Positions 28,883 through 37,509 are shown, counted from the stretch's first letter. The stretch is 64,000 nucleotides of DNA from Streptomyces sp. Go-475 (GCF_003330845.1 NZ_CP026121.1:5623501-5687500), one strand, 5' to 3'. Notes: generated from the sequence alone by a model not told the origin. Program-made: numbers and translations.

Positions 28883-29974
28883 GTGTCCGCAGTCTCCGAC
28901 CGCCTGCCCACCTTCCCCTGGGACAAGCTGACGCCCTACAAGGCCACGGCCGCCGCCCACCCGGACGGCATCGTGGACCTGTCCGTCGGCACCCCGGTCG
29001 ACCCGGTCCCCGAGCTGATCCAGAAAGCGCTGGTCGCGGCGGCGGACTCGCCGGGCTATCCGACCGTCTGGGGCACGCCCGAGCTGCGCGACGCGATCAC
29101 CGGCTGGGTGGAGCGCCGCCTCGGCGCCCGGGACGTCACCCACCGCCACGTCCTGCCGGTCGTCGGCTCCAAGGAGCTCGTCGCCTGGCTGCCGACCCAG
29201 CTGGGCCTCGGCCCCGGCGACCGGGTGGCCTACCCGCGCCTGGCCTACCCGACGTACGAGGTCGGCGCCCGCCTGGCCCGGGCCGAGTACGAGGTCTACG
29301 ACGACCCGACCGAGCTCGACCCGGCCGGCCTGAAGCTCCTGTGGCTGAACTCCCCGTCCAACCCGACGGGCAGGGTCCTGTCCCAGGCGGACCTGACCCG
29401 GATCGTCGCGTGGGCCCGCGAGCACGGCGTCCTGCTCTTCTCCGACGAGTGCTACCTGGAGCTGGGCTGGGAGGCCGACCCGGTCTCGGTGCTGCACTCG
29501 GACGTCAACGGCGGCTCGTACGACGGCATCGTGTCCGTGCACTCCCTCTCCAAGCGCTCGAACCTCGCCGGCTACCGGGCGGCCTTCCTGGCCGGTGACC
29601 CGGCCGTCCTCGGCCCGCTCCTGGAGATCCGCAAGCACGGCGGCATGATGACGCCCGCGCCGACCCAGGCGGCGGTCGTGGCGGCCCTCGGCGACGACGA
29701 GCACGTCCGCGTGCAACGCGAGCGCTACGCCGCCCGGCGCGCGCTCCTGCGCGAGGCGCTCCTCGCCCACGGCTTCCGCATCGAGCACAGCGAGGCCAGC
29801 CTCTACCTGTGGGCCACCCGGGGCGAGTCCTGCTGGGACACGGTCGCCCACCTCGCGGAACGGGGCATCCTGGTGGCCCCGGGCGACTTCTACGGACCCG
29901 CGGGCGCCGAGTTCGTCCGCGTGGCGCTGACCGCGACGGACGAGCGGGTGGCGGCGGCCGTACGGCGCCTCTGA
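28883..29974 (+). CDS. dapC: N-succinyldiaminopimelate aminotransferase DapC
   Basis: PLP-dependent class I/II aminotransferase of 363 residues acting in the succinylase branch of lysine and diaminopimelate synthesis. The PLP-binding Lys is in SVHSLSKRSNLAGYRAAF. NSPSNPTGRV and FSDECYLELGW hold the Asn and Asp-Glu positions that contact the cofactor. dapE lies about 2 kb downstream, supporting the pathway assignment. The start is a GTG with a weak ribosome binding site. Only the general aminotransferase fold is certain from sequence. Confidence 0.88.
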   Translation: MSAVSDRLPTFPWDKLTPYKATAAAHPDGIVDLSVGTPVDPVPELIQKALVAAADSPGYPTVWGTPELRDAITGWVERRLGARDVTHRHVLPVVGSKELVAWLPTQLGLGPGDRVAYPRLAYPTYEVGARLARAEYEVYDDPTELDPAGLKLLWLNSPSNPTGRVLSQADLTRIVAWAREHGVLLFSDECYLELGWEADPVSVLHSDVNGGSYDGIVSVHSLSKRSNLAGYRAAFLAGDPAVLGPLLEIRKHGGMMTPAPTQAAVVAALGDDEHVRVQRERYAARRALLREALLAHGFRIEHSEASLYLWATRGESCWDTVAHLAERGILVAPGDFYGPAGAEFVRVALTATDERVAAAVRRL

Positions 29975-29999
29975 CCGCTGCCGCGTCCTCGGGCATGCC

Positions 30000-30032
30000 G
30001 AAGGGGTCCAGGGAAGCTCCCCGGACCCCTTC
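30000..30032 (+). terminator. Bidirectional terminator between dapC and the secreted protein gene
   Basis: A 10-bp perfect outer stem (30000-30009 with 30023-30032), one mismatch, then a 3-bp inner stem. It lies between convergent stops. Confidence 0.78.
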
Positions 30033-30050
30033 AGGCGTCGGAAACCGGCG

Positions 30051-30497
30051 TCAGCCGACCGGCAGGCCCTTCACCGGCAGCGAGTCGGCGGACGGCACGC
30101 CACCCTTCGTCAGGCCGTCCGTCGGCAGCCCGCCCTGGGCGGAACCGGCCGCGTCACCGACGAGCTGCCCGGCGGAACCCGCCGCGTCACCGGCCGCCTT
30201 CTGCGCGACGGGCGTGGTCTTCTTGACGGCCTTGCCGCCGGTCTTGCCCGCGGCCGGCACCGCCTTCTTGACGGCCTTGCCGCCGGTGTCACCAGCGGAC
30301 TGGGTGACGTTCTGCGCCGCGCCGTCGACGGTGTTGCCGACGTTCGCCCCGTCCAGGGCGGTCAGCCCGCCGAGGTTCGGGGTGGCCGGCAGCTCGGGGG
30401 CCGCGCTGGCGGAGCCGGCCGCACCGACCCCGGCAGCCGCTCCCGCAGCGACGATCAGCGCGGCACGGGCGATCCGGCGGGTCAGGGGGAGGGACAT
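30051..30497 (-). CDS. Small secreted Gly/Ala/Lys-rich protein
   Basis: A 148-residue protein with a clear Sec signal peptide (RRIARAALIVAAGAAAGVGAAGSASA, cleavage after ASA). The mature part is low complexity, with repeats such as GGKAVKKAVPAAGKT / GGKAVKKTTPVAQK and SAGQLVGDAAGSAQGG. GAAGGAG-like sequence lies just before the ATG. No enzyme motif is visible. Similar Streptomyces proteins are often mislabelled 'ATP-binding protein'; I see no basis for that. A cell-surface or matrix role is a guess. Confidence 0.78.
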   Translation of the reverse strand: MSLPLTRRIARAALIVAAGAAAGVGAAGSASAAPELPATPNLGGLTALDGANVGNTVDGAAQNVTQSAGDTGGKAVKKAVPAAGKTGGKAVKKTTPVAQKAAGDAAGSAGQLVGDAAGSAQGGLPTDGLTKGGVPSADSLPVKGLPVG

Positions 30498-30843
30498 GGT
30501 GCTCCTTCGACGGAGAGAACAGTGAGGTTCGTGAAGTGTCCGACCGGGTCCGGGAGTTGATCGACTGGCTGTTGATCGCCCCGGCTCGGACGCAGTGACT
30601 ACCGCTCGAAGCCCGTGAAGGTTGCGGCGCCGCAACGTAAAGAGTTGGTAATGCGTCGCATTATCGGCTGCGGATAAAAACGGGCAAAGAGACTCCCGCC
30701 CCAGCGCCCGCCGAATCCTTCCAGCCCTGTGTTCCCAAGGGTTCTCGCGGATCACGGGACGTGAGCGCGCAAACCCGCGCACCCCGTCGCCGCCGAGCCC
30801 CGCGGCTGACCCTCCCGGGTGAGTCCCCGCACCCCTGCGCGAG
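30498..30843 (-). promoter_or_regulatory. Intergenic region upstream of the secreted protein gene
   Basis: These 346 nt hold no gene I can support. The stretch 30620-30690 (GTAAAGAGTTGGTAATGCG, GCGGATAAAAACGGGC) is the most AT-rich part and the likely promoter zone for the secreted protein. The palindrome TGCGGCGCCGCA at 30622-30633 is a possible operator. The lysozyme-like gene ends at the far side. Confidence 0.4.
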
Positions 30844-31824
30844 TTAACCCATCGTGACGATACGAACCGCATCCGCGCTGCGCTGCGCCCCCGCGGTGCC
30901 CTTCGCCGGGGCGTCCCGCCACTCGCTGGCGGTGTTCCCGGCGACCCACTCCCGGCCCGCGTACGTGACCCGTGCGATGTGCAGCTCGGAGGCGTTGGCC
31001 ACGGCCCAGTGCGCCAGCTGCCAGCCGCGCTGGTCCAGGCTCCGCCCGCCGGCCGCACTCGTGTCGGATGCCACCGGCAGCGTCATCGTCCGGTCGCCGT
31101 CCCCGTCCGTGGCACTCGGGGACGGCGACGACGTGGCCGTCGAGGAGCCGCCCACCTGGGCCCCGGCCGGCTCCAGCACATCGCGCCCGAAGTCCCGCGC
31201 GAGCGCGGCCCGCACCCCGTCGGCGCCCGTCGCCCGGGTCGCGGCCGGGCGGCCCTCGCAGGTCAGCGTGGCCGCGGACTGCCCGGTCAGGGCCGCGGCG
31301 AGCAGCGCGGCGTCCGGCTCGTGCTTGGCGTAGGCCTGCGGGAAACCGCTGCGCTGCACGCGCTGCGCGGCGACCGTGAGCGGCAGCCGCGTGTAGCCGG
31401 GCACCTTGACCAGGTGGTCGTAGAACTCGCCCGCCGAGTACGTCGGGTCCATGATCTCCTTCGGCGTGCCCCAGCCCTGCGAGGGGCGCTGCTGGAACAG
31501 GCCGAGGGAGTCCCGGTCGCCGTGGCTGATGTTGCGCAGGCTCGACTCCTGGAGCGCGGTCGCCAGCGCGATGGTCACGGCCCGCTCGGGCAGGCCGCGC
31601 GCGGTCCCGACGGCGGTGATCGTCGCCGCGTTCACGGCCTGCTCGGGCGTGAACGAGTACGACGCCCCGTCGCCCTTGCCGGAGACGACTTTGCAGCCCG
31701 GCTCGCCTGTGCCCCCGGTGACGTACTGCACGACGAGGTAACCGGCGACCGCGAACAGGATCACGAAAGCGGATCCGCATCGGAAGAGGCGGCCGCGACG
31801 CTTGGGAGAGGACGGCTCTGGCAC
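30844..31824 (-). CDS. Membrane-anchored lysozyme/transglycosylase-like protein
   Basis: A 326-residue protein with one N-terminal membrane helix (CGSAFVILFAVAGYLVVQYV) and an exported domain resembling the lysozyme-like fold of actinobacterial muralytic enzymes: TIALATALQESSLRN (candidate catalytic Glu) and DSLGLFQQRPSQGWG, then a Ser/Thr-rich linker and an unknown C-terminal part. Some databases call relatives 'heavy metal transporter', which the sequence does not support. The GTG start has no Shine-Dalgarno, but TACCTT lies 7 nt upstream. It is divergent from dapE. Confidence 0.75.
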   Translation of the reverse strand: MPEPSSPKRRGRLFRCGSAFVILFAVAGYLVVQYVTGGTGEPGCKVVSGKGDGASYSFTPEQAVNAATITAVGTARGLPERAVTIALATALQESSLRNISHGDRDSLGLFQQRPSQGWGTPKEIMDPTYSAGEFYDHLVKVPGYTRLPLTVAAQRVQRSGFPQAYAKHEPDAALLAAALTGQSAATLTCEGRPAATRATGADGVRAALARDFGRDVLEPAGAQVGGSSTATSSPSPSATDGDGDRTMTLPVASDTSAAGGRSLDQRGWQLAHWAVANASELHIARVTYAGREWVAGNTASEWRDAPAKGTAGAQRSADAVRIVTMG

Positions 31825-31831
31825 GCCGTAC

Positions 31832-31837
31832 AAGGTA
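31832..31837 (-). promoter_or_regulatory. -10 element of probable leaderless promoter (lysozyme-like gene)
   Basis: Minus-strand TACCTT ends 7 nt before the GTG start at 31824. No Shine-Dalgarno is present. Confidence 0.5.
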
Positions 31838-31896
31838 CTGGAGAGTACGGAGTGCCATGAGCCGGGTGGGGAAGGTGTGCACACGGCATGGCGCGT

Positions 31897-31902
31897 TAGG
31901 GT
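31897..31902 (+). promoter_or_regulatory. -10 element of probable leaderless dapE promoter
   Basis: TAGGGT ends 7 nt before the dapE ATG at 31910. No Shine-Dalgarno is present, so transcription probably begins at the start codon. Confidence 0.6.
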
Positions 31903-31909
31903 CGACGGC

Positions 31910-32989
31910 ATGGCCGACACCTCGCTTGACCTCACGCTGGACGCCGCGGAGCTCACCGCCCGGCTCGTCGACTTCCGCTCCGAGAGCGGCACCGAGAAGC
32001 CGCTGGCGGACGCGATCGAGACCGCGCTGCGCGCGCTGCCCCACCTGACGGTCGACCGGTACGGCAACAACGTGGTCGCCCGCACGAACCTCGGCCGCGC
32101 GGAGCGGGTGATCCTCGCCGGACACATCGACACCGTCCCGATCGCGGACAACGTCCCCTCCCGGCTCGACGAGGACGGCGTGCTGTGGGGCTGCGGCACC
32201 TGCGACATGAAGTCGGGCGTCGCCGTGCAGCTGCGCATCGCGGCCACGGTCCCCGCCCCGAACCGCGACCTGACCTTCGTCTTCTACGACAACGAGGAGG
32301 TCGCCGCGGAGCTGAACGGCCTCAAGCACGTCTCCGAGGCGCACCCCGAGTGGCTGGAGGGCGACTTCGCGGTCCTCCTGGAACCGTCGGACGGCCAGGT
32401 CGAGGGCGGCTGCCAGGGCACGCTGCGGGTGCTGCTGAGGACCGCGGGCGAGCGGGCCCACTCGGCCCGCGGCTGGATGGGCTCCAACGCGATCCACGCG
32501 GCCGCCCCGATCCTCGCCCGCCTCGCCTCCTACGAACCCCGCTGGCCGGTCATCGACGGCCTGGAGTACCGCGAGGGCCTGAACGCGGTCGCCGTCAGCG
32601 GGGGAGTGGCCGGCAACGTCATCCCCGACGAGTGCGTCGTCACCGTCAACTTCCGCTACGCGCCCGACCGCACGCCCGAGGAGGCCGTGGCGCACGTCCG
32701 GGAGGTCTTCGCGGACTGCGGGGTGACGGAGTTCGAGGTCGTCGACCACAGCGGCGCGGCGATGCCCGGCCTGTCCCACCCGGCGGCCAAGGCGTTCATC
32801 GAGGCGGTCGGCGGCACCCCGATGCCCAAGTACGGCTGGACCGACGTCTCCCGCTTCTCGGCCCTGGGCGTCCCGGCGGTCAACTACGGCCCGGGCAACC
32901 CCCACTTGGCGCACAAGCGGGACGAGCGCGTGGAGGTCGCGAAGATCCTCGCGGGTGAGGAGCGCCTGCGGAACTGGCTGACCGCCTGA
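31910..32989 (+). CDS. dapE: Succinyl-diaminopimelate desuccinylase DapE
   Basis: Binuclear zinc amidohydrolase (M20 family) of 359 residues that releases L,L-diaminopimelate from its N-succinyl form for lysine and peptidoglycan. Metal and catalytic motifs are GHIDTVP, WGCGTCDMKSG, and the Glu pair in VFYDNEEV; the dimerisation domain lies in the middle. The last ligand His is in GPGNPHLAHKRDE. The frame is open upstream to 31802, but the ATG at 31910 matches family length and the -10 spacing. dapC lies about 2 kb upstream. Confidence 0.94.
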   Translation: MADTSLDLTLDAAELTARLVDFRSESGTEKPLADAIETALRALPHLTVDRYGNNVVARTNLGRAERVILAGHIDTVPIADNVPSRLDEDGVLWGCGTCDMKSGVAVQLRIAATVPAPNRDLTFVFYDNEEVAAELNGLKHVSEAHPEWLEGDFAVLLEPSDGQVEGGCQGTLRVLLRTAGERAHSARGWMGSNAIHAAAPILARLASYEPRWPVIDGLEYREGLNAVAVSGGVAGNVIPDECVVTVNFRYAPDRTPEEAVAHVREVFADCGVTEFEVVDHSGAAMPGLSHPAAKAFIEAVGGTPMPKYGWTDVSRFSALGVPAVNYGPGNPHLAHKRDERVEVAKILAGEERLRNWLTA

Positions 32990-33108
32990 CCCCACCCGCA
33001 GCCCTTCGTGTTTACGGCGCTCCATCGCGGACATGCTCACGTCCCTCGTTCGTAACCCGCGTAGATCTACGCTGAGGTGGAAAGACAGGCACGACGGAGG
33101 GAGCGCAC

Positions 33109-33867
33109 ATGGCGACCGGCAACCCCGAGGGGAAGAAGCAGCCGCCGGAGGAGAAGCGCCTGGGCCCGGTCCTCCAGCGGCGGGATCAGGTGCAGGCCAG
33201 CACGACCGACCAGCGGCTGCTGGACGAGCGGGCCCCCTCCGACTGGGTGCACACCGACCCCTGGCGCGTGCTGCGCATCCAGTCGGAGTTCATCGAGGGC
33301 TTCGGCACGCTCGCCGAACTCCCTCCCGCGATCAGCGTGTTCGGCTCGGCCCGGACGCCGGCGGACTCGCCCGAGTACGAGGCCGGGGTGCGGCTGGGCC
33401 GGGGCCTGGTGGACGCGGGCTTCGCGGTCATCACCGGCGGCGGCCCGGGCGCGATGGAGGCGGCCAACAAGGGTGCCGTCGAGGCGAGCGGCATCTCGGT
33501 CGGGCTGGGCATCGAGCTGCCGTTCGAGCAGGGCCTGAACCCGTACGTCGACATCGGCCTGAACTTCCGCTACTTCTTCGTCCGGAAGATGATGTTCGTC
33601 AAGTACGCGCAGGGCTTCGTCGTCCTGCCCGGCGGCCTCGGCACCCTCGACGAACTCTTCGAGGCCCTCACCCTCGTCCAGACGCAGAAGGTGACGCGCT
33701 TCCCGATCGTGCTCTTCGGCACGGAGTACTGGGGCGGCCTGGTGAACTGGCTCCGCGACACGGTGATCGCGCAGGGGAAGGCGGCGGAGAAGGACCTGCT
33801 GCTGTTCCACGTGACGGACGACGTGGACGAGGCGGTGGCACTGGTGTCCAAGGAGGCGGGCAGGTAG
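33109..33867 (+). CDS. LOG-family protein (TIGR00730)
   Basis: A 252-residue Rossmann-fold protein of the LONELY GUY family, whose members release cytokinin-like bases from nucleoside monophosphates. Motifs: ISVFGSARTP, ITGGGPGAMEAANKGA, and the family motif PGGLGTLDELFEALTLVQ. The N-terminal 60 residues are a charged extension. GGAGGG precedes the ATG, and TACGCT at about 33068 is a likely -10. Between dapE and folP2 it occupies the same position as Rv1205 in M. tuberculosis. A pure nucleotide-hydrolase role is the alternative. Confidence 0.92.
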   Translation: MATGNPEGKKQPPEEKRLGPVLQRRDQVQASTTDQRLLDERAPSDWVHTDPWRVLRIQSEFIEGFGTLAELPPAISVFGSARTPADSPEYEAGVRLGRGLVDAGFAVITGGGPGAMEAANKGAVEASGISVGLGIELPFEQGLNPYVDIGLNFRYFFVRKMMFVKYAQGFVVLPGGLGTLDELFEALTLVQTQKVTRFPIVLFGTEYWGGLVNWLRDTVIAQGKAAEKDLLLFHVTDDVDEAVALVSKEAGR

Positions 33868-33929
33868 GGGTCTTTTCGAGCCCGGCCCCTTGTCCGACCG
33901 CGTCGGGTGGCGGGTGGGCACAGGCCGGG

Positions 33930-33955
33930 GGGCCAGGGGCGGAGCCCCCTGGCCC
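33930..33955 (+). terminator. Hairpin between LOG gene and folP2-like gene
   Basis: A 10-bp stem GGGCCAGGGG/CCCCTGGCCC (33930-33939 with 33946-33955) in the convergent gap. It looks like a member of the genus-wide GC-rich hairpin repeats. Confidence 0.65.
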
Positions 33956-34020
33956 TTCGCCCCGTGCGGCGAGCGGGCGTGCCGGGCGTCGCGACGCCGC
34001 GGAGATCCATCAGAAGGGCC

Positions 34021-34881
34021 CTAGGCCAACCCCCGCCGCGCGACGGACGGCACCCGATGCCCCGCGATCGCCGAGACCATATCCAGCACCTGCCGCGTCT
34101 CGGCCACCTCGTGCACCCGGTACACCCGCGCCCCCAGCCACGCCGACACGGCCGTCGTCGCCAACGTCCCCACCACGCGCTCCTTCACGGGCCGGTCCAG
34201 CGTCTCCCCGACGAAGTCCTTGTTGGACAGCGACACCAGCACCGGCCACCCCGTGGCGACCATCTCGTCCAGCCGCCGCGTCGCCTCCAGGCTGTGCCGC
34301 GTGTTCTTCGCGAAGTCGTGCCCGGGGTCGATCATGACCGACTCCCGCGGCACCCCCAGCGCCACCGCCCGCTCGGCCAGCCCGACCGTGACCTCCAGGA
34401 TGTCGGCCATGACATCGTCGTACTCGATCCGGTGCGGCCGGGTCCGCGGCTCCGCGCCTCCCGCGTGCGTGCACACGAGCCCGACCCGGTAGCGCGCGGC
34501 GACCTCCGCGAGCCCCGGGTCGACCCCGCCCCACGCGTCGTTCAGCAGGTCCGCCCCGGCCTCGCACACGGCCTCGCCGACCTCGGCCCGCCAGGTGTCG
34601 ACGCTGATGATCACGTCCGGGAACCGCCGCCGCACCTCCGCCACGAACCCGACCGTCCGCCGGGCCTCCTCCGCGGCCGTGACCTCCTCGCCCGGCCCGG
34701 CCTTGACCCCGCCGATGTCGATGATCGCGGCCCCCTCGGCCACCGCCTGTTCCACGCGCGCGAGGGCCGGCTCGTCGCGGAAGGTGGCGCCCTGGTCGTA
34801 GAACGAGTCCGGGGTCCGGTTCACGATCGCCATGATCACCGGCTCGTGCGGCCCGAATTCCCGCCTGCCCAGCCTGAGCAT
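34021..34881 (-). CDS. folP2: Dihydropteroate synthase-like protein, FolP2 type
   Basis: A 286-residue TIM-barrel protein of the dihydropteroate synthase family. MAIVNRTPDSFYDQGATF and DIGGVKAGPGEEV replace the usual NVTPDSF and DVGGxSTRPG, so the Ser-Thr-Arg of the p-aminobenzoate loop is missing. This variant matches mycobacterial FolP2 (Rv1207), reported to lack normal DHPS activity. DTWRAEVGEAVCEAGADLLNDAWGG and MIDPGHDFAKN keep the pterin-binding Asp, Asn and Asp positions. It may bind a pterin without using pABA. Mycobacterial folP2 is followed by gpgS, which is absent here. Confidence 0.86.
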   Translation of the reverse strand: MLRLGRREFGPHEPVIMAIVNRTPDSFYDQGATFRDEPALARVEQAVAEGAAIIDIGGVKAGPGEEVTAAEEARRTVGFVAEVRRRFPDVIISVDTWRAEVGEAVCEAGADLLNDAWGGVDPGLAEVAARYRVGLVCTHAGGAEPRTRPHRIEYDDVMADILEVTVGLAERAVALGVPRESVMIDPGHDFAKNTRHSLEATRRLDEMVATGWPVLVSLSNKDFVGETLDRPVKERVVGTLATTAVSAWLGARVYRVHEVAETRQVLDMVSAIAGHRVPSVARRGLA

Positions 34882-35025
34882 CCCCTGTGACCTTTCCTGG
34901 TACGTCCCCGTCTTCCGCCGCCTGCGACCCTAACTGTCAGAGTCGCATGGCACGATCGGAGCCTGACAACATCCGACTCGGCGGACTCCGAAGAGTCCGA
35001 TCCGTCCGACCGTGGGGGCCCCGCG

Positions 35026-35400
35026 ATGGTTATGTTCCTGTTCCTGGTCGTCGCGCTCGCCGTCGTGGTCGCCGCGGTGACCCTCGCCGTGGTGGGCGGC
35101 GGCGAGAACGGCCCGCTGCCCGAGGCCGCCCCCGAGCGGCTGCGGGACCCGCTGCCGCCGGACCGCCCGGTCGACCGCGCGGACGTGGAGGCCCTGCGCT
35201 TCCCGCTCGCCGCCCGCGGCTACCGCATGGCGGACGTGGACGACGCCCTCAGCCGCCTGGGCGCCGAGCTCGCCGAACGCGACGCCCGCATCGCCGACCT
35301 GGAGTCGGCCCTGGCGGGCGCCCGGGCGGCGGCCACCCACTCCGGGGAGCACCACGTGTCCATGGACAAGCCCGCCCCGAGGCGGGAGGACCGGCCGTGA
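35026..35400 (+). CDS. Small membrane protein with DivIVA-like domain
   Basis: A 124-residue protein with an N-terminal transmembrane helix (FLFLVVALAVVVAAVTLAVV) and a short DivIVA-like module: VEALRFPLAARGYRMADVDDALSRLGAELAERDARIADLESAL, which ends in a coiled coil. Membrane-anchored DivIVA-like proteins of this kind localise near curved membrane or the septum in actinobacteria. It is the counterpart of Rv1209 by position. Its last 4 nt overlap tag, so the two are co-translated. An ATG two codons downstream is an alternative start. Confidence 0.82.
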   Translation: MVMFLFLVVALAVVVAAVTLAVVGGGENGPLPEAAPERLRDPLPPDRPVDRADVEALRFPLAARGYRMADVDDALSRLGAELAERDARIADLESALAGARAAATHSGEHHVSMDKPAPRREDRP

Positions 35401-35984
35401 GCGACGGCGCCGCCCTCGCCGGCCCGGACGGCGCACTGCGCTGCCCCTGGGCCCTGTCCGCCCCGGAGTACGTGGCGTACCACGACGAGGAGTGGGGCCG
35501 CGCGGTCCACGGCGACGACGCGCTGTTCGAGCGGCTCAGCCTGGAGGCCTTCCAGTCCGGCCTGTCCTGGATCACCATCCTGCGCCGCCGCCCCGGCTTC
35601 CGCGCCGCCTTCGCCGACTTCAAGATCGCGTCGGTGGCCGCCTTCACCGACGAGGACCGCGAGCGCCTCCTGGCCGACGCCGGCATCATCCGCAACCGCG
35701 CCAAGATCGACGCGACCCTCGCCAACGCGCGCGTGCTCGCCGAGTGGTCCCCGGGGGACCTGGACGCGCTGATCTGGTCCCACGCCCCCGACCCGGCGAC
35801 CCGCCCGGTCCCCAAGACGCTCTCCGACGTCCCTCCCGTCACCCCGGAGTCGACGGCCTTGTCCAAGGCATTGAAGAAGCGGGGCCTCCGCTTCGTCGGC
35901 CCGACGACGGCGTACGCCCTGATGCAGGCGTGCGGCCTGGTCGACGACCACCTGGAAACCTGCGTGGCGAGAAGCGCCCCGTAA
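35397..35984 (+). CDS. tag: DNA-3-methyladenine glycosylase I
   Basis: Base-excision repair enzyme of 195 residues that removes 3-methyladenine. It has the Tag 'zinc snap': Cys in LRCPWAL, His in YVAYHDEEWG, then His and Cys in DDHLETC. The HhH-like core reads FERLSLEAFQSGLSWITILRRRPGFRAAFADF. The GTG start overlaps the DivIVA-like stop and has GGGAGG upstream. Position after the DivIVA-like gene is conserved with Rv1210 (tagA). Confidence 0.95.
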   Translation: MSDGAALAGPDGALRCPWALSAPEYVAYHDEEWGRAVHGDDALFERLSLEAFQSGLSWITILRRRPGFRAAFADFKIASVAAFTDEDRERLLADAGIIRNRAKIDATLANARVLAEWSPGDLDALIWSHAPDPATRPVPKTLSDVPPVTPESTALSKALKKRGLRFVGPTTAYALMQACGLVDDHLETCVARSAP

Positions 35985-36030
35985 GGGGCGCGGGGCTGTG
36001 CCGATTGCGGCTCCGCGATGCGGAGGCCCC
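35984..36030 (+). repeat. Dispersed intergenic repeat, variant copy
   Basis: AGGGGCGCGGGGCTGTGCCG followed by ATTGCGGCTCCGC starts at the tag stop codon. The first half matches the copy at 26331; the second half differs. It sits between convergent genes. Confidence 0.6.
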
Positions 36031-36035
36031 CGAAC

Positions 36036-36839
36036 TCACCGGCCCAGATACTTCGGCTTCTCCTTGTTGACGAAGGCCTGCACGGCGATCGCGTGATCCT
36101 CGGAGGACCCGGCCCGCGTCTGCAGCTCGTCCTCCTTCTCCAGGGCCTCCTCCAAGGAGTGCGTCAACCCGAACGCCACCGACTCCTTCAGCGCCGCGTA
36201 CGCCACGGTCGGCCCCTCGGCGAGTGCCCGCGCCACCTTCCCGGCCTCGGCCCGCAGCTCTCCGGCCGGCACCACCCGGTTGGCGATCCCCAGCTCGTAC
36301 GCCTCCTGCGCGCCGATACTCCGGGGGAAGAGCAGCAGGTCAGCGGCCCGGCCCGGTCCGACCACCCGCGGCAGCGTCCAGGAGATCCCCGAGTCCGCGG
36401 TCAGGGCGACCCCCGCGAAGGACGTGTTGAACGCCGCCGTGTCCGCCACGATCCGGTAGTCCGCGGCGAGCGCGAAGCCGAAGCCGGCCCCCGCCGCCAC
36501 CCCGTTCACCGCGGCGACGACCGGCTTCGCCGCCCCGGCCAGCGCCCGCACGATCGGGTTGTAGTGCTCCCGCACCGTGCTCATGGTCTGCCCCGAGCCG
36601 GCCTCCCGGTCCGCGGCCAGCAGCCCGATGTGCTCCTTCAGGTCCTGCCCGACGCAGAACGCCCGGTCACCGGCGGCGGTGAGCAGCACCGCCCGCACGG
36701 CGGCGTCGTCCGCCGCCGACCGGACCGCCTCCCGCAGGGCGACCTTGGTCTCCACGTTCAGCGCGTTCATCGCCTCCGGGCGGTTCAGCGTGATCGTCGC
36801 GAGTCCGTCGCTCACCTCGTAGAGCACGGTGTCGGCCAT
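36036..36839 (-). CDS. Enoyl-CoA hydratase/isomerase family protein
   Basis: A crotonase-fold protein of 267 residues, probably in fatty acid or phenylacetate-type beta-oxidation. ITLNRPEAMNALN, the oxyanion-hole loops (AFCVGQDLKEH and AAVNGVAAGAGFGFALAADYRI) and GISWTLPRVVGPGRA are typical. The sequence keeps an Asp in ALTADSGISW, a position used by 1,2-epoxyphenylacetyl-CoA isomerases (PaaG type), so isomerase activity is possible. GGAGGGG lies 7 nt upstream of the ATG. Confidence 0.88.
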   Translation of the reverse strand: MADTVLYEVSDGLATITLNRPEAMNALNVETKVALREAVRSAADDAAVRAVLLTAAGDRAFCVGQDLKEHIGLLAADREAGSGQTMSTVREHYNPIVRALAGAAKPVVAAVNGVAAGAGFGFALAADYRIVADTAAFNTSFAGVALTADSGISWTLPRVVGPGRAADLLLFPRSIGAQEAYELGIANRVVPAGELRAEAGKVARALAEGPTVAYAALKESVAFGLTHSLEEALEKEDELQTRAGSSEDHAIAVQAFVNKEKPKYLGR

Positions 36840-37223
36840 GGCGTATCCCCTCCGTGTCGCGGCTCGGGGACGTACCGGCCGGTACGTCCCGGGTCTGCAG
36901 GACAGCATGACGGAGATCGCCGACCGCGGACCGGGCCGGACGTGTGACCTGCGTCAAAGAATTCTCACCCGAATCCGTTCGGCGGATGTGAGCAGGGTGG
37001 CGGAGTATCGCAGTCTCATCGCCGAATTGAGTGGTTTTGCTCGCGTGCGTTGCCCAAGCGATGCCTACTGATGTTGGTCATCGGGTCCTGAGATGCGGGA
37101 TAATGGCTTGGAAGCAATGTGTTCGATGCCGGTGTCGCGTGTCCTGTCTCAAGGACCGCACGTGTGCCCTTCTCAGGGCCGTCGGCTTTGACGATGAGCT
37201 GGGTTTCAGGAAGGGGAACGAGC
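36840..37223 (+). promoter_or_regulatory. Intergenic region between enoyl-CoA hydratase and DUF3117 gene
   Basis: These 384 nt contain no convincing gene. A plausible promoter for the downstream small gene is TTGGTC (37074-37079), a 19-nt spacer and GATAAT (37099-37104), which would leave a leader of about 110 nt. Composition is distinctly less GC-rich than in the flanking genes. The first 20 nt hold the ribosome binding site of the divergent enoyl-CoA hydratase gene. Confidence 0.45.
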
Positions 37224-37391
37224 ATGGCGGCCATGAAGCCGCGAACGGGTGATGGCCCGCTCGAGGTGACCAAGGAGGGGCGGGGCATCGTCATGCGCGT
37301 TCCGCTCGAAGGCGGCGGTCGGCTCGTCGTCGAGCTGACCCCGGACGAGGCCGACGCCCTGGGCGACGCCCTCAAGAAGGTCGTCGGCTGA
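37224..37391 (+). CDS. DUF3117 small protein
   Basis: A 55-residue protein, MAAMKPRTGDGPLEVTKEGR at the N-terminus, ending in VELTPDEADALGDALKKVVG. It matches the actinobacterial DUF3117 family (Rv1211 in M. tuberculosis). Predicted as a small beta-sheet with a C-terminal helix; function unknown. GGAAGGGG lies upstream of the ATG at 37224. A second ATG three codons later is possible. A strong terminator follows, so it is probably a single-gene transcript. Confidence 0.9.
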   Translation: MAAMKPRTGDGPLEVTKEGRGIVMRVPLEGGGRLVVELTPDEADALGDALKKVVG

Positions 37392-37413
37392 CGCGCAAGC
37401 GACCATACCCTTT

Positions 37414-37455
37414 CAGCTGCCCCGGCATCACATGAGGTGCCGGGGCGGCTGTTTT
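37414..37455 (+). terminator. Rho-independent terminator after DUF3117 gene
   Basis: A 14-bp stem with one G-T pair (37414-37427 with 37438-37451) is followed directly by TTTT, one of the few with a T-run in this window. Confidence 0.9.
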
Positions 37456-37509
37456 CTCACCGATGACTCTCGCCTGCCCCGGCTTCCGTTCCCCCGACGC
37501 GCCCGCGGG

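Noticed and set aside
30051..30497. 'ATP-binding protein' label often given to relatives of this secreted protein
   Set aside because: No P-loop or other nucleotide-binding motif is present; the protein is a low-complexity secreted polypeptide.
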